64,000 bases of DNA, taken from assembly GCA_017623505.1 (NCBI GenBank), contig JAGAOZ010000014.1, positions 120,427 through 184,426 of the forward strand, read 5' to 3'. Made by a program: the position numbers and the translations under genes. Source of the stretch: Alistipes sp. Its GTDB lineage: Bacteria > Bacteroidota > Bacteroidia > Bacteroidales > Rikenellaceae. Shown in pieces: positions 35,154 through 45,376 of this stretch; position 1 is the stretch's first letter; the number at the start of each line of letters is the position of its first letter. The notes under the pieces are model-generated. The model saw only the letters and a program-made list of their open reading frames with translations, was not told the origin of the DNA and did not search any database.

Positions 35154-37181
35154 CTACATCATTTCTACCTCGGTGAAAGTAACAACAACGTTGTCCTTAC
35201 CAGCAGAAGCGTCGATTACAAGGCAGTACACATTATTCTCTACAAGTTGCACGCCATCAGCCAACTCAAGGTTACCCTTAACGGCAATCAGGTCGCTAAC
35301 AAGAGTAGTGTTCTCCGCTGTCATCTCACCACCCCAACCGTTCTGGTGGAAGTACTTGAATGAGAGATAGTCGTAACGGAAATACTGACCGAATGAAGAG
35401 CCCTTCTCAGGACCAGCCGTACCTATTAACTGATATACACCAGGCCTAACCTCAGGCATACAGTAAGCCTCACCAGCATTCCAACCAAACTGGAAGTCCA
35501 ATGATGGAAGACCTGTACCCCAGCCCATCAACCAGATAGCACCTGAGCCATCGTCAGCGAGTGTAGCGTCTGTGCCGTCAGCATTTACTCGCTTGAAGAG
35601 AACCATCTTAGTATCGGTGTTTACAGAAATCTTGTAGTATCCATCCATAGGCAAGAACTGCAAGCCCTGAGCTGTCAAGCTCACATAGTTAGTATCAGCG
35701 TACCAAGCTGACAAGTCGCCGAAGCCACCAGGAACGAGCATATCGCCCTGCTTGAGCTCAAATACTCCTGCGTAGTTAGCAGCGTCAATCTGCTCGAGCA
35801 GAGTGCCGTTGATTGAAAGCTCCTCCTTTGGAAGCTCTACCTGACCAACCTTTGCTACCTCGAATGTACCTGTGCCACCGTTCCAAGTGAGTGTGAATGT
35901 GTAAACACCACCTGGCTCGAATGTCTTACCCTCCTGGAGATATACGTTACCAGAGTCGTAGCCATCAACACCCTGACCTACCAAGATAAGGTCGCTGGTG
36001 CAAGAGAGCATATCGCCCTTCAACTCAACAGGACCCCAGCCATTGTTCTGACCGAAGAACTTGAAGTTGATGCCGTCAGCCTTCATTGACAAACCGGCAA
36101 TAGCGGTAATCTGATGCTTGTCGGCAGCCACAGGAGCCAAGCACAAGCCCTTCTCAGGAACCCATCCTGGAGCACCTGCCAAGTTTGGCTTACCAAGACC
36201 CTCACCTACGAGGTACAAAGCACCCTTACCTGTTGCAGTGTCGAACATTGCAGGAACACCTGCAGCGTCGCAAGTCATAGCCGATACATACTCAGCAGCA
36301 GTATCGAACTGTACAAGGTAGTAACCGTCAATTACGTTACATACCATAGAGCCATCACCGTTAGATGTGAACCAATCTGGGTCGATAGTCCAAGCCGAGA
36401 TATCCAAGCCCTCCAAAGTATAAGTCTCGCCCTGCTTCAAAGCAACAGCAGCGATATACTGAGAGTCAGAGCCATCACGAAGACCGAGCTCTGAGCCTGC
36501 AAACATCAGCTTGAGGAATGGAGTAGCCTCGAATGAGAACATATCAAATGTGATAGGGTACTCACCTGCCACAGCGTTGCTGAGTGGAATATCTGCTGTT
36601 GAATCCCAAGCGATAGAGCCGCTCTTCCAGCCGAAGGTAGCGATAGTGCCATCAACGTCCAACTCGTCGGTGCGGAAGTAGCCCTTAGGCTTCTGTGGGA
36701 ACTCGGCAGTTACAGAGTAGAGGTAGTCGCTCTGGCGAGCCATCTCATACTCCTGGTCGCCTGATACGAAGTAAATCTTCTCAGGCTGTGGACGGTAAAC
36801 TGCTACATCCTGCTCGATTGTAGTCAAGCCGAACTCGATGTTCTGACCAACCAAAGCCAACTTAGCTGTTCCATCAGGAATTGCTGGTGCGAAAGGAACC
36901 AGAACAGTACCCTCATAGGTGCCATTCTCCTTTGTACGGATAACAGTCTCTGCTACCATCTCCTCGTCGAAGAAGAGCTGAGCCTTGAGTGTAGAGAGTG
37001 GACGAACGTCGTTCATCGTAACCTCAAAGTGGATGTTACTACCGAAATATGCCTCAGCGTCCACAGCCACAACATTCATCTGAGGGCCCTGGTCGGTAAC
37101 ACGCAACTCGGGATCATCCTTACATCCCACCATTGTAGCGATAGCCAAGAGTGGAAGTGCGATGTATTTCAAAATTTTCAT
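35154..37181 (-). CDS. SusE/SusF-like surface glycan-binding lipoprotein
   Basis: 675 residues, lipobox TMVGC (Cys20), so exported and probably surface-exposed. An N-terminal Ig-like SusE region (about 25-130) is followed by repeated beta-rich units in which the pattern KFFGQNNGWGP / KYFHQNGWGGE and YLVGEGLGKPNLAGAPGW / WLMGWGTGLPSLDFQFGW recurs, with exposed Trp typical of glycan-binding sites. It occupies the SusE/SGBP-B position between GH30 and GH3. The precise family is not recognised from sequence alone. Confidence 0.8.
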   Translation of the reverse strand: MKILKYIALPLLAIATMVGCKDDPELRVTDQGPQMNVVAVDAEAYFGSNIHFEVTMNDVRPLSTLKAQLFFDEEMVAETVIRTKENGTYEGTVLVPFAPAIPDGTAKLALVGQNIEFGLTTIEQDVAVYRPQPEKIYFVSGDQEYEMARQSDYLYSVTAEFPQKPKGYFRTDELDVDGTIATFGWKSGSIAWDSTADIPLSNAVAGEYPITFDMFSFEATPFLKLMFAGSELGLRDGSDSQYIAAVALKQGETYTLEGLDISAWTIDPDWFTSNGDGSMVCNVIDGYYLVQFDTAAEYVSAMTCDAAGVPAMFDTATGKGALYLVGEGLGKPNLAGAPGWVPEKGLCLAPVAADKHQITAIAGLSMKADGINFKFFGQNNGWGPVELKGDMLSCTSDLILVGQGVDGYDSGNVYLQEGKTFEPGGVYTFTLTWNGGTGTFEVAKVGQVELPKEELSINGTLLEQIDAANYAGVFELKQGDMLVPGGFGDLSAWYADTNYVSLTAQGLQFLPMDGYYKISVNTDTKMVLFKRVNADGTDATLADDGSGAIWLMGWGTGLPSLDFQFGWNAGEAYCMPEVRPGVYQLIGTAGPEKGSSFGQYFRYDYLSFKYFHQNGWGGEMTAENTTLVSDLIAVKGNLELADGVQLVENNVYCLVIDASAGKDNVVVTFTEVEMM

Positions 37182-37210
37182 AGTAAACTATTGTTTTTGT
37201 TTGTTCATAA

Positions 37211-38737
37211 TTAATTCTCACTCCAACGCAACGACACAATAGAGGTTGCAGGAATAGTGAAACGGAATCCCTTTGCAGGACCCTGGAATGCTACTGAGAT
37301 ATCCTTGCCAGAGCGGTTCAATGCCAACACAGCGTATGAGCCGTCAGGGTTAAGGAATGCCTCGTAGGTCAAGCCGTCGGCAGTGTAGCCCGAACTCTTG
37401 ATACGCTTTGCACCGGCCTTAACGACCTTAGAGCAGTGGGCGATATCGTAGTAGTGTGAGCTATACTCAAGCGACTCGTAGCTGTAAGTGCCATTGTTAA
37501 TCTGTACTGCACCGAAGCAGGTCGAGCAACCGCCTGGGCGGAATGGCTTACGATCCTGGTCAAGCATCAGATTCCACATAATAACACCGCTACCGTTGCG
37601 CGACAACACGCCGAGGAAGTTATGCTCAAAGTCGTTCAGGATACAAGACTTCAACACACCATTCCAAGTGCCGTCGCCAATCCAAGTACCGATAGATGCC
37701 TCGGTGAAGTAGATTGACTTGTCGGGAGCCATCTTGTTGATGTAATCTAACTCCGACACGTGACCTCCGTAGCTATGCCAAGCCGAGCCGTCAGCATACT
37801 TCGATGCCTCAGCGTCAGCAAAGATGTGCAAAGGATAACGCTCCTGACCCGACTTATTGTCGTAGTTGTAGTTGTGGTCGAAGAGCAAAATCTTAGTGTC
37901 GATACCCTCACGCTCAAAAGCAGGACCTAAGTGCTTGATAAAGGCCAGCTGGTCCTCCCAAGGCATATAGAGCGACATAGAGTTACCGTGGTTGAGAGGC
38001 TCGTTCTGCATGGTGATAGCGAAGATAGGGAAGCCCTCTGCCTCCATCTCCTGCACCCACTTCACGAAGTACTCAGCATACTCGTCGTAGTACTCAGGGT
38101 TCAGACGACCACTTGTCCACGAGTTGTAAGGAGCCTTCATAGTGTTAGGATTAACCTTCATCCAACGTGGGCAAGACCAAGGCGAACCCATAATCTTCAG
38201 CTCAGGGTTGATAGCCATAATCTCACGCAACACAGGGAAGATTCCCTCGCGCTCAATCTGTGGAATCTCAAAGAACTCGATACCCTCCTTATCACAGCAG
38301 GTGTACTCGTCCATAGAGAAGTCCGAGCCGCCGATGTGCATACGGATAAAGCTGAAGCCCATACCCTCCTCAGGGTCGAAGGTCTCCTTCAAGAAACGCG
38401 CACGGTCCTCAGCCGACATCTTCATCAGATTGTAGCATGATGAGCCGGTCAAAGCAGCACCGAAACCGTCGATATCCTGATAGGTCTCCGTAGGGTCCAA
38501 CTTAATCTTCGAAGGCGACATACTCACCGAAGCGAACTTGGTATCAACCTTCGTGAAGCGATAAGCTAAGTTCTCCGATGTAACGTAAGCCTCAACATCG
38601 CACGACACCTCTGCGGGAGGTGTAGGAGGTGTTGGCTGTGGCTCCTCGCCGCCGTTCTCGCTGCTTGAGCAGGCAGCACATCCCGAAACAAGCAGGAGTG
38701 CCACCGCCCAAAACATATTTTTATTCAATTTAATCAT
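37211..38737 (-). CDS. Glycoside hydrolase family 30 (probable endo-beta-1,6-glucanase), lipoprotein
   Basis: 508 residues, lipobox VSGC (Cys20) followed by an acidic/Ser linker suggesting a surface lipoprotein. The GH30 barrel is evident: GFGAALTGSSCYNLM, SPWSCPRWMK, the acid/base Glu in TMQNEPLNHG, and the nucleophile Glu in YFTEASIGTW, then the C-terminal beta-sandwich. GH30 subfamily 3 enzymes are endo-beta-1,6-glucanases; locus architecture favours that activity. Glucosylceramidase is the other common GH30 annotation. Confidence 0.9.
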   Translation of the reverse strand: MIKLNKNMFWAVALLLVSGCAACSSSENGGEEPQPTPPTPPAEVSCDVEAYVTSENLAYRFTKVDTKFASVSMSPSKIKLDPTETYQDIDGFGAALTGSSCYNLMKMSAEDRARFLKETFDPEEGMGFSFIRMHIGGSDFSMDEYTCCDKEGIEFFEIPQIEREGIFPVLREIMAINPELKIMGSPWSCPRWMKVNPNTMKAPYNSWTSGRLNPEYYDEYAEYFVKWVQEMEAEGFPIFAITMQNEPLNHGNSMSLYMPWEDQLAFIKHLGPAFEREGIDTKILLFDHNYNYDNKSGQERYPLHIFADAEASKYADGSAWHSYGGHVSELDYINKMAPDKSIYFTEASIGTWIGDGTWNGVLKSCILNDFEHNFLGVLSRNGSGVIMWNLMLDQDRKPFRPGGCSTCFGAVQINNGTYSYESLEYSSHYYDIAHCSKVVKAGAKRIKSSGYTADGLTYEAFLNPDGSYAVLALNRSGKDISVAFQGPAKGFRFTIPATSIVSLRWSEN

Positions 38738-38755
38738 CCTATTACTTTATATATA

Positions 38756-40291
38756 TTAGTAACCTGGGTTCTGCTCGATGTTTGGATTCTCATCCAAAGC
38801 AGATGTTGGGATAGGAAGGATTACGCGCTCGTCTGTCAGAGGAGTACGCAATGCGAACCACTCGTCATAAGATGCTGAACCCTTAATGTTACCGCCATCG
38901 TGTACCTCCTTGAGCTTCGAGTAATCATCACCGAAGCGCATCAAGTCGAAGTAACGGTGTCCCTCGTATGCGAGCTCCAAACGACGCTCGTTCAATACGT
39001 AAAGCTTAGCCTCCTCAACACCTACATTCTCAGGAAGAGCAGCAATCTTAGCACGCTCACGAACGCGGTTCACGAGTCTCATAGCACCCGATGCGTCGCC
39101 CAAGTTAGCCAAAGCCTCAGCGTGGAGCAACAATACGTCAGCCAGACGTGCGTGATAGATAACTGTGATGTTGGTAGGAATCTTACCCATGAATGCGTAG
39201 TTGTCTTTTGGATAATACTGCTCCCAATCGCACTTGTCCCAGCGGATAGAGATGTTCTTACGCTCTGTGTCGCCCTCAGCGTCGTATGCCTCAGCGAGGT
39301 TACGTGTAGGAGTACACCACTTAATCCAGCTGAATGAATCCTCAGGCTTGAAGTGGTTACGCCAGAACATCATAAAGAACCAGTTACCACTTGCTGGGTT
39401 GTCATAACCAGCCTCGAAGATAGACTCTACGCTGTTGTGCTTAGCAGTCTCTGCCTCAAGGTCGAACTCCCACAATGTTGCGTAGCTTGGCTCGAGCTGA
39501 TAACCCATAGCCTCGATAGCCTCACAAGCAGCCTTAACCTTATTCCAGTCGCGATACTGCTTGAGTGAGTACATCTTAGCTACGAGGAACTGAGCAAAGC
39601 CCTTCGATGCAAAGTCCTTCTCTACTGACTGTGGCTCTGGAGCATACTGGCAAGCAAATGCCAAGTCCTTCTCCAACTGAGCCTTCAAAGTCTCAGCATC
39701 TACACGCTGAGGGAAGTACAAAGGATAAACCTCCTCTACGTTGTCAGCGTTGATTGCTGGTGGGATAGCGGTCAGCATAGGAATCTCACCGAAATACTGA
39801 GTCATCAAAAGCCACATGTATGCACGTACGCACAATGCCTCTGCCATCCACTCGTTATACTCTGTCTCAGAGAGTGTAGGGTCGTTCTCACGAACTGCGT
39901 CAAGGTTACAAATCACGTTGTTAGCCTTGCTCACACCATTCATGAAACCTGTCCAGAAAGTATTTGGGAACTCGTTATCCGAAGTAAAGGTGTTAGCCTC
40001 CATCTCGGTTGGTTTACCGCTATCGCCCGCACCGTAAGCATCGTCTGCACGGCAAGCATTAGCAGTCAGATGCTTGTAGTTAGCATCCTGGAAATCGCCA
40101 CGAAGCCAGTTATACATCGCTGTACGCTGACCTGCGACATCCGCTTTAGTCTTGATGGCACTCTCGGTTGGGCCCTCAGGAACCTCAACGTTGCCCTCAT
40201 TGTAGCCGGTCTCTGGATAGAGCTCCAAATCGCAAGATGAGAGCATTGCACCCAGACCGAACACGCTAATTGCTATAAATAACTTTTTCAT
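38756..40291 (-). CDS. SusD/RagB family glycan-binding outer-membrane lipoprotein
   Basis: 511 residues from MKKLFIAI, lipobox LSSC (Cys20); an in-frame Met 24 nt earlier overlaps the SusC stop. The SusD signatures include CNLDAVREND, CVRAYMWLLMTQYFGEIPM, LHAEALANLG and the C-terminal NERRLELAYEGHRYFDLMRFGD. SusD forms the lid on the SusC transporter and captures oligosaccharides. Encoded directly after SusC. Confidence 0.95.
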   Translation of the reverse strand: MKKLFIAISVFGLGAMLSSCDLELYPETGYNEGNVEVPEGPTESAIKTKADVAGQRTAMYNWLRGDFQDANYKHLTANACRADDAYGAGDSGKPTEMEANTFTSDNEFPNTFWTGFMNGVSKANNVICNLDAVRENDPTLSETEYNEWMAEALCVRAYMWLLMTQYFGEIPMLTAIPPAINADNVEEVYPLYFPQRVDAETLKAQLEKDLAFACQYAPEPQSVEKDFASKGFAQFLVAKMYSLKQYRDWNKVKAACEAIEAMGYQLEPSYATLWEFDLEAETAKHNSVESIFEAGYDNPASGNWFFMMFWRNHFKPEDSFSWIKWCTPTRNLAEAYDAEGDTERKNISIRWDKCDWEQYYPKDNYAFMGKIPTNITVIYHARLADVLLLHAEALANLGDASGAMRLVNRVRERAKIAALPENVGVEEAKLYVLNERRLELAYEGHRYFDLMRFGDDYSKLKEVHDGGNIKGSASYDEWFALRTPLTDERVILPIPTSALDENPNIEQNPGY

Positions 40292-40314
40292 ATCTGTATT
40301 CTCCTTATTAATCA

Positions 40315-43300
40315 TTAGAAGTTAACATTAAGACCTACGACAACGGTACGAACGTTAGGATATGTACCCCAGTCGATACCCATAGAGGTTGCAGATGTAG
40401 ACTGGCTAACCTCTGGGTCGTAACCTGAGTAGTTGGTCCAAGTGATGAAGTTCTGCAATGTGATGTAAGGCTGAATCTTCGAGATGTGGAGATGTGCCAA
40501 ACGCTTGCATGGGATGTCGTAAGAGAGGGTGATGTTCTTAACCTTCAAGTAAGAGCCGTCCTCAATCCAACGAGTTGAGTTACGCACGTTGTAGTTGCTT
40601 GTTGTAGCACGTGGAATATCGGTAATCTGACCAGGGATTCTCCAACGACGCAAAACCTCGGTAGTCTGGTTGTAACCGTTGTACATACCCTCGGTCTCGA
40701 TACGTGATGCGTTGAAGATATCGTTACCATAAGAACCTGTGATAAGGATATTCAAGTTCAAGCCCTTCCAAGAGAAGTTGTTGGTCATACCGAAAGTGAA
40801 CTTAGGGTTAGCGTTACCAATCCAAGTCTTATCCGATGGAGTAACCTGACCGTCACCATTGATATCGCGATACATCAAATCACCAGTCTCAGGATCTACA
40901 CCGTCAGAGATGTAACCCCAGAACTTAGAGAGTGAGTGACCAGGAGTCATACGAACAACGTAGTCGTTGGTCATATCGGCAGTCTTAGAGTAGTAGTAAA
41001 CCTGCTGAAGGTCGAGCTTCTCCAACTCGTTGCGGTTGAGAGAGATGTTGAAGTCTGTTGTCCAGAGGAAGTCCTTATGAACGATGTTACGTGAAGAGAT
41101 AGCGAGCTCCAAACCCCAGTTTGACATCTCACCCTCGTTACGCATGATTGATGGATAAGGTGATGGAAGTGGTACCCACATCAACATATCCTTAGTATAT
41201 TTATAGTATGCATCCAAAGTAACCTCCAAGCGGTGGTTGAACATAGACCAGTCGATACCAACGTTAGTCTGTGTTGTAGTCTCCCAAGTGAGGTCCTCGT
41301 TCTTGATGTTTGACTGACCACCCAATGTAGGAACATCCTGTGAGTGACCAGACTCAGTCCAGTTAGTGTAGTTGGTGTTGTACTGCTGCAAGTAACCGTA
41401 ATCGCTCAAACCAGCCTGGTTACCTGTCTGACCCCAACCTACGCGGAGCTTCAAGTCGTCAATCCACTTAACATTCTCCATGAACTTCTCGCCAGAGATA
41501 CGCCAAGCTGCTGAGAATGATGGGAAGTAACCCCACTTATGACCCGGAGCAAGCTTCGATGAACCATCGGCACGGAAGTTAGCGGTGAAGAGGTACTTGT
41601 GGTCGAAGTTGTAAGATACACGAGCCAAGTATGACATGATAGCCCACTCTGACTTACCGTAGCTCTGGCCACGCAAGCCACCGTTGTTACCGCCATTGAT
41701 GTTAGGAATAGCGTTGTTGTGCTCAGCTGAGAAGTAGCTACGGCTACCCCACAACTCCTCCCAAATAGAGGTTGTAGCTGATGTACCACCCATAAGCTCA
41801 ATCTGGTGACGGCCCATAGTGCGGTTGTAAGTAAGGATGTTATCGTAAATCATACGACGGTCCTCTGAACGAGTGTCAGAAGCTGTACCCTGCTGCTCAC
41901 GACCGTAAGTTGTACGGATAGGGTCGAGGAATGATGAAGAGTGTACCCAACGAGAGTCTACAGATACGGTAGACTTGAATACCAAACCCTCATAAAGGTT
42001 GAATGTCAAACCACCGGTAGCCAACAGACGGCTGGTGACGCTCTTATCGTAGTCGGTACGTGCCATATTCTCCAGAGGAGAGGTCATTGTAGCACCGTAG
42101 AAGTTGTTGTAGTACTGCTCAGGAGCATCAGGATTCCAGATAGGAGCGTAGGTAGGAGTTGTAACTGTTGAAACAACTACACCGGCACGGTTACCACCCT
42201 GACCAGAGATAATACCACCCTTGCTTGTATAGTGTGAGTAAGCAACAGATGCGTTAGCTGTGAGCCACTTACGAATCTTACGGTCGAAGTTCACCTTCAC
42301 GTTGAAACGCTCGGCTGAAGTTGTGCTGATAACACCCTTCTCGTTGGTGTAACCACCACCTACGTAGTAAGCACCCTTCTCATCACCGTCCGAGAGTGAG
42401 AACTGATAGTTCTGGTTAACACCTGTTGAGTATGTCTCATCAAACCAGTCAGTCTGGTCGGTAAGAGTAGTAGGAAGACCCTTGATAAGACCAATCTCCT
42501 CCTGCAACTCCAAGTACTGCTGAGTATTCAACACGTCAAATGTCTTAGTCACGTTAGAGATACCTACAAAAGTAGAGAAGGTAACCAAAGCACCATCCTT
42601 CTTGCTACCCTGCTTGGTAGTAATCAATACAACACCGTTAGCAGCACGTGAACCGTAGATAGCAGCCGAAGATGCATCCTTCAACACCTGCATAGACTCG
42701 ATATCGTTTGGAGAAAGGTATGCAATAGCGTACTCACCCTCACCAACAGGCACTCCATCAACAACGTACAATGGGTCGTTTGATGAAGCGATAGAAGAGG
42801 CACCACGCACGCGGATAACCATACCTGAGCCCGGAGCACCGTTAGGCTGAAGAACCTGCACACCGGCAGCCTTACCCTGCAATACGCCAGAAACAGATGT
42901 AATAGGACGGCGGTCCAAGTCGTCGGTATCAACAACCGATACTGCGGTTGTCAAATCCTTCTGCTTCACCTGACCGTAACCGATAGCTACGACAGCCTCG
43001 ATACCGATTGCATCCTCAGCAAGCTCAACATTCACGCTGCTCTTACCAGAGATGTTTACCTTCTGTGAAACGAAGCCCAAAGATTCCACTGTAAGCTCAT
43101 TGCCATTCTCACGAAGTGAGATAGAGAACTTACCATCCACATCAGTCGCTACACCATTCATTGTGCCTGTCTCCATAACAGTTGCACCAATTACAGGTTC
43201 ACCGGCAGAATCTACGACCTTACCGGTAACGACCCTTTTTTGTGCGTCAGCCGCAGTTGCGATTGACAGCATCATCACTACCAACAAAGAGGTAACGACA

Positions 43301-43347
43301 CCTCGATTGTTACCCAGTGATAACAGTTTTGTAAAAAACTTTCTCAT
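40315..43347 (-). CDS. SusC/RagA family TonB-dependent outer-membrane transporter
   Basis: 1010 residues: a signal peptide ending near ATAADA, an N-terminal carboxypeptidase-like domain (KVVDSAGEPVIGATV), plug domain (GVLQGKAAGVQVLQPNGAPG, the SusC signature, and YVVDGVPVG), then the 22-strand barrel ending in NVNF. It imports oligosaccharides across the outer membrane using TonB energy. First gene of the polysaccharide locus, divergent from the SusR-like regulator; a TAAATTTG -7 box lies 90 nt upstream. Confidence 0.96.
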   Translation of the reverse strand: MRKFFTKLLSLGNNRGVVTSLLVVMMLSIATAADAQKRVVTGKVVDSAGEPVIGATVMETGTMNGVATDVDGKFSISLRENGNELTVESLGFVSQKVNISGKSSVNVELAEDAIGIEAVVAIGYGQVKQKDLTTAVSVVDTDDLDRRPITSVSGVLQGKAAGVQVLQPNGAPGSGMVIRVRGASSIASSNDPLYVVDGVPVGEGEYAIAYLSPNDIESMQVLKDASSAAIYGSRAANGVVLITTKQGSKKDGALVTFSTFVGISNVTKTFDVLNTQQYLELQEEIGLIKGLPTTLTDQTDWFDETYSTGVNQNYQFSLSDGDEKGAYYVGGGYTNEKGVISTTSAERFNVKVNFDRKIRKWLTANASVAYSHYTSKGGIISGQGGNRAGVVVSTVTTPTYAPIWNPDAPEQYYNNFYGATMTSPLENMARTDYDKSVTSRLLATGGLTFNLYEGLVFKSTVSVDSRWVHSSSFLDPIRTTYGREQQGTASDTRSEDRRMIYDNILTYNRTMGRHQIELMGGTSATTSIWEELWGSRSYFSAEHNNAIPNINGGNNGGLRGQSYGKSEWAIMSYLARVSYNFDHKYLFTANFRADGSSKLAPGHKWGYFPSFSAAWRISGEKFMENVKWIDDLKLRVGWGQTGNQAGLSDYGYLQQYNTNYTNWTESGHSQDVPTLGGQSNIKNEDLTWETTTQTNVGIDWSMFNHRLEVTLDAYYKYTKDMLMWVPLPSPYPSIMRNEGEMSNWGLELAISSRNIVHKDFLWTTDFNISLNRNELEKLDLQQVYYYSKTADMTNDYVVRMTPGHSLSKFWGYISDGVDPETGDLMYRDINGDGQVTPSDKTWIGNANPKFTFGMTNNFSWKGLNLNILITGSYGNDIFNASRIETEGMYNGYNQTTEVLRRWRIPGQITDIPRATTSNYNVRNSTRWIEDGSYLKVKNITLSYDIPCKRLAHLHISKIQPYITLQNFITWTNYSGYDPEVSQSTSATSMGIDWGTYPNVRTVVVGLNVNF

Positions 43348-43436
43348 AAGATAGGGTTTTAGTAAAGAATAGTTTGGTAATTAATAAAAAATTTAAATAA
43401 ACGTTGTTTGCTTTTTCAAAAATTCGTTTCTTTATA

Positions 43437-43444
43437 CAAATTTA
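43437..43444 (-). promoter_or_regulatory. Putative -7 box of the SusC operon
   Basis: TAAATTTG on the minus strand, about 90 nt before the SusC ATG. A TTTTG occurs upstream at 15-nt spacing, shorter than usual, as might be expected for an activator-dependent promoter. Confidence 0.45.
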
Positions 43445-43656
43445 AAAATAGTTTTTAAACAAAACCGGCGAAAGAAAAAAAATATAAACCTACAAAAAAC
43501 CTAAAACGTTAGATTCAAGCAGGTTACGCATTTTAATATATTAAAAAATATAAATTCTTAGGAGCTAAAAATTGGTTATTTACCGTCAAAAAAGGGGGTT
43601 TTTACAGTCAAAACACGCAGTTTTATCTTAACTCTATGCAGTATCATATTTTTTCG

Positions 43657-43664
43657 TATCTTTG
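43657..43664 (+). promoter_or_regulatory. Putative -7 box of the SusR-like regulator
   Basis: TATCTTTG, 20 nt before the ATG at 43685; no good -33. Confidence 0.5.
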
Positions 43665-43684
43665 TATTAGCAATCTAACTTTGT

Positions 43685-45334
43685 ATGAAACAACTTGCAA
43701 TTCTTATAGCCCTATTATTGACAACGGCTGCTGTTTCGGCACAACACAACATTGACGCATTGCTCAATGAATTGGACTCGAAAATCGAACAGCGCGACTC
43801 ATATCGCGCCAACAGAGTGCAACGCATCGAGTCGTTGATGTCGCTATACAACAGGGAAGCGATATCTGCCGAGCGGCTCTACGCTCTGAACGAACGACTC
43901 ATCGACGAGTACATAACATTTCAGGCCGACTCCGCCATTAGTCTTTACCAGCGGAACTCAGCCCTGGCACACTCCATAGGAGATAAACAGCTAATAGAGG
44001 AGACGGCAATTAATCTCTCGCACTTCTACGCCTCGACGGGTCTGTATTACGAAGCCTCGGAGATTCTTTCCCACATCGACACCCTCTCCTTGGCAGGGCC
44101 GCTGCTGCTGAACTACTATATCTCACAGCAGAAACTAAACGACGAGCTTCGCCTATACTCTAATGATGACGTGCAGGCAGAGCGTTCATTGCGACTTGCC
44201 CAATACTACAATCGTGAAATATTACGTCACACCGACTTAGGCTCATATCAAGCCCGCTGCGCAGAGCTTTGGGCAGCCATTCAGCGTGGCGACAACGAGG
44301 GGGCTGTAACGCTCACACAACAGATAATGGAGCAGGTGCCTAATCTGTCGCGCGAATGGGCCACAGCGGCCTTTATGCGTGCCCTTGTGGAGCAGAATAA
44401 AAATAACGACCAAGGATATATCGAGTGGATGATTCGCTCGGCAATTGTCGATATGCAGCTTGGCATACGTGACTACGCTGCGCTGAAAAGTATAGCTTCG
44501 TACTACTCTCGCACCGATATTGAACGCTCAATGCGATATATGCGTGTGACGATGGAGGATGTGCAGGCATTCAACTCGCGCCTGCGCCCATGGCAGGATG
44601 CTATGATTCTTCCTGAGATAGAAAAGGGTTACCACAACTACACCGAGAAGGTGGCGTCACAGCAACGACTATACATATATTTATTAACAGCTCTGGTTGT
44701 CGTGGTGGTACTGCTGTTCATCTATGTCGTATTGCAGAATCGTCGCCTGCGAGATGCACGACACTCGATGCGAAAGGTCAATGAGCAACAACAAAGCTAC
44801 GTGGAGGAGCTACGCCAAGCCACAGAGCGACTCACAAAACTCAATGCACAGATTACAGAGGCAAATGGCGTTAAAGAGGAGTATATAGGTATCTTCCTTC
44901 AGATGTGCTCGGAGCATATTGATAAGATGGTGGCAGAACGCCGACAAATATCGAAACAGCTACGCGCCGGCAAGGCTGAGGAGCTACGTAAGCAGCTGGA
45001 TAGCACACAGCTGGAGCAGTCAGAGCTAAAGCAGTTCTACAACCTCTTCGACAGCACATTCCTCCGCCTCTACCCTACATTCGTCGAGGAGCTGAACGAG
45101 CTGTTAGCTCCGGACTCTCAGATTATTCCACGCAAGGGAGAATATCTTAATACCGAGCTACGTATTTTTGCACTGATACGTCTGGGAATAAACGATACGC
45201 CACGTATCGCATCGTTGCTACATTACTCTCTATCAACGATTTACAACTATCGTTCGCGCATCCGTTACAACGAGGGCATAACACGTGAAGAGTTCGAGAA
45301 ACGCCTACGCACAATAGGCTCTTTCAATAGATAA
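43685..45334 (+). CDS. SusR-like membrane-spanning regulator (DUF6377-type)
   Basis: 549 residues. A signal peptide (cleavage after VSA, about residue 19) is followed by a periplasmic helical TPR-like sensor (20-320), one membrane span (about 322-346), a coiled coil (RKVNEQQQSYVEELRQATERL) and a C-terminal DNA-binding part with a helix-turn-helix-like segment (ALIRLGINDTPRIASLLHYSLSTIYNYRSR, split as ALIRLGINDTPRIASLL and HYSLSTIYNYRSR). Such proteins sense oligosaccharide in the periplasm and activate the neighbouring locus. Divergent from SusC, so it very likely controls 43.3-32.8 kb. It has no kinase motifs. Confidence 0.85.
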   Translation: MKQLAILIALLLTTAAVSAQHNIDALLNELDSKIEQRDSYRANRVQRIESLMSLYNREAISAERLYALNERLIDEYITFQADSAISLYQRNSALAHSIGDKQLIEETAINLSHFYASTGLYYEASEILSHIDTLSLAGPLLLNYYISQQKLNDELRLYSNDDVQAERSLRLAQYYNREILRHTDLGSYQARCAELWAAIQRGDNEGAVTLTQQIMEQVPNLSREWATAAFMRALVEQNKNNDQGYIEWMIRSAIVDMQLGIRDYAALKSIASYYSRTDIERSMRYMRVTMEDVQAFNSRLRPWQDAMILPEIEKGYHNYTEKVASQQRLYIYLLTALVVVVVLLFIYVVLQNRRLRDARHSMRKVNEQQQSYVEELRQATERLTKLNAQITEANGVKEEYIGIFLQMCSEHIDKMVAERRQISKQLRAGKAEELRKQLDSTQLEQSELKQFYNLFDSTFLRLYPTFVEELNELLAPDSQIIPRKGEYLNTELRIFALIRLGINDTPRIASLLHYSLSTIYNYRSRIRYNEGITREEFEKRLRTIGSFNR

Positions 45335-45376
45335 AAGAGCAACGAGAAACGGTATATATGACTGAGATTTGGCGGT

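Larger units (their letters stand above)
43348..43684. other. Divergent control region between SusC and its regulator
   Basis: AT-rich, no gene. It has TAAATTTG on the minus strand at 43444-43437 (for SusC) and TATCTTTG on the plus strand at 43657-43664 (for the regulator). The direct repeats GTCAAAA near 43587 and 43609 are possible regulator sites. A second TAACTTTG at 43676-43683 touches the regulator ATG and is probably chance. Confidence 0.5.

Noticed and set aside
43676-43683. TAACTTTG as the regulator promoter
   Set aside because: It touches the start codon; the box at 43657-43664 has a workable distance.
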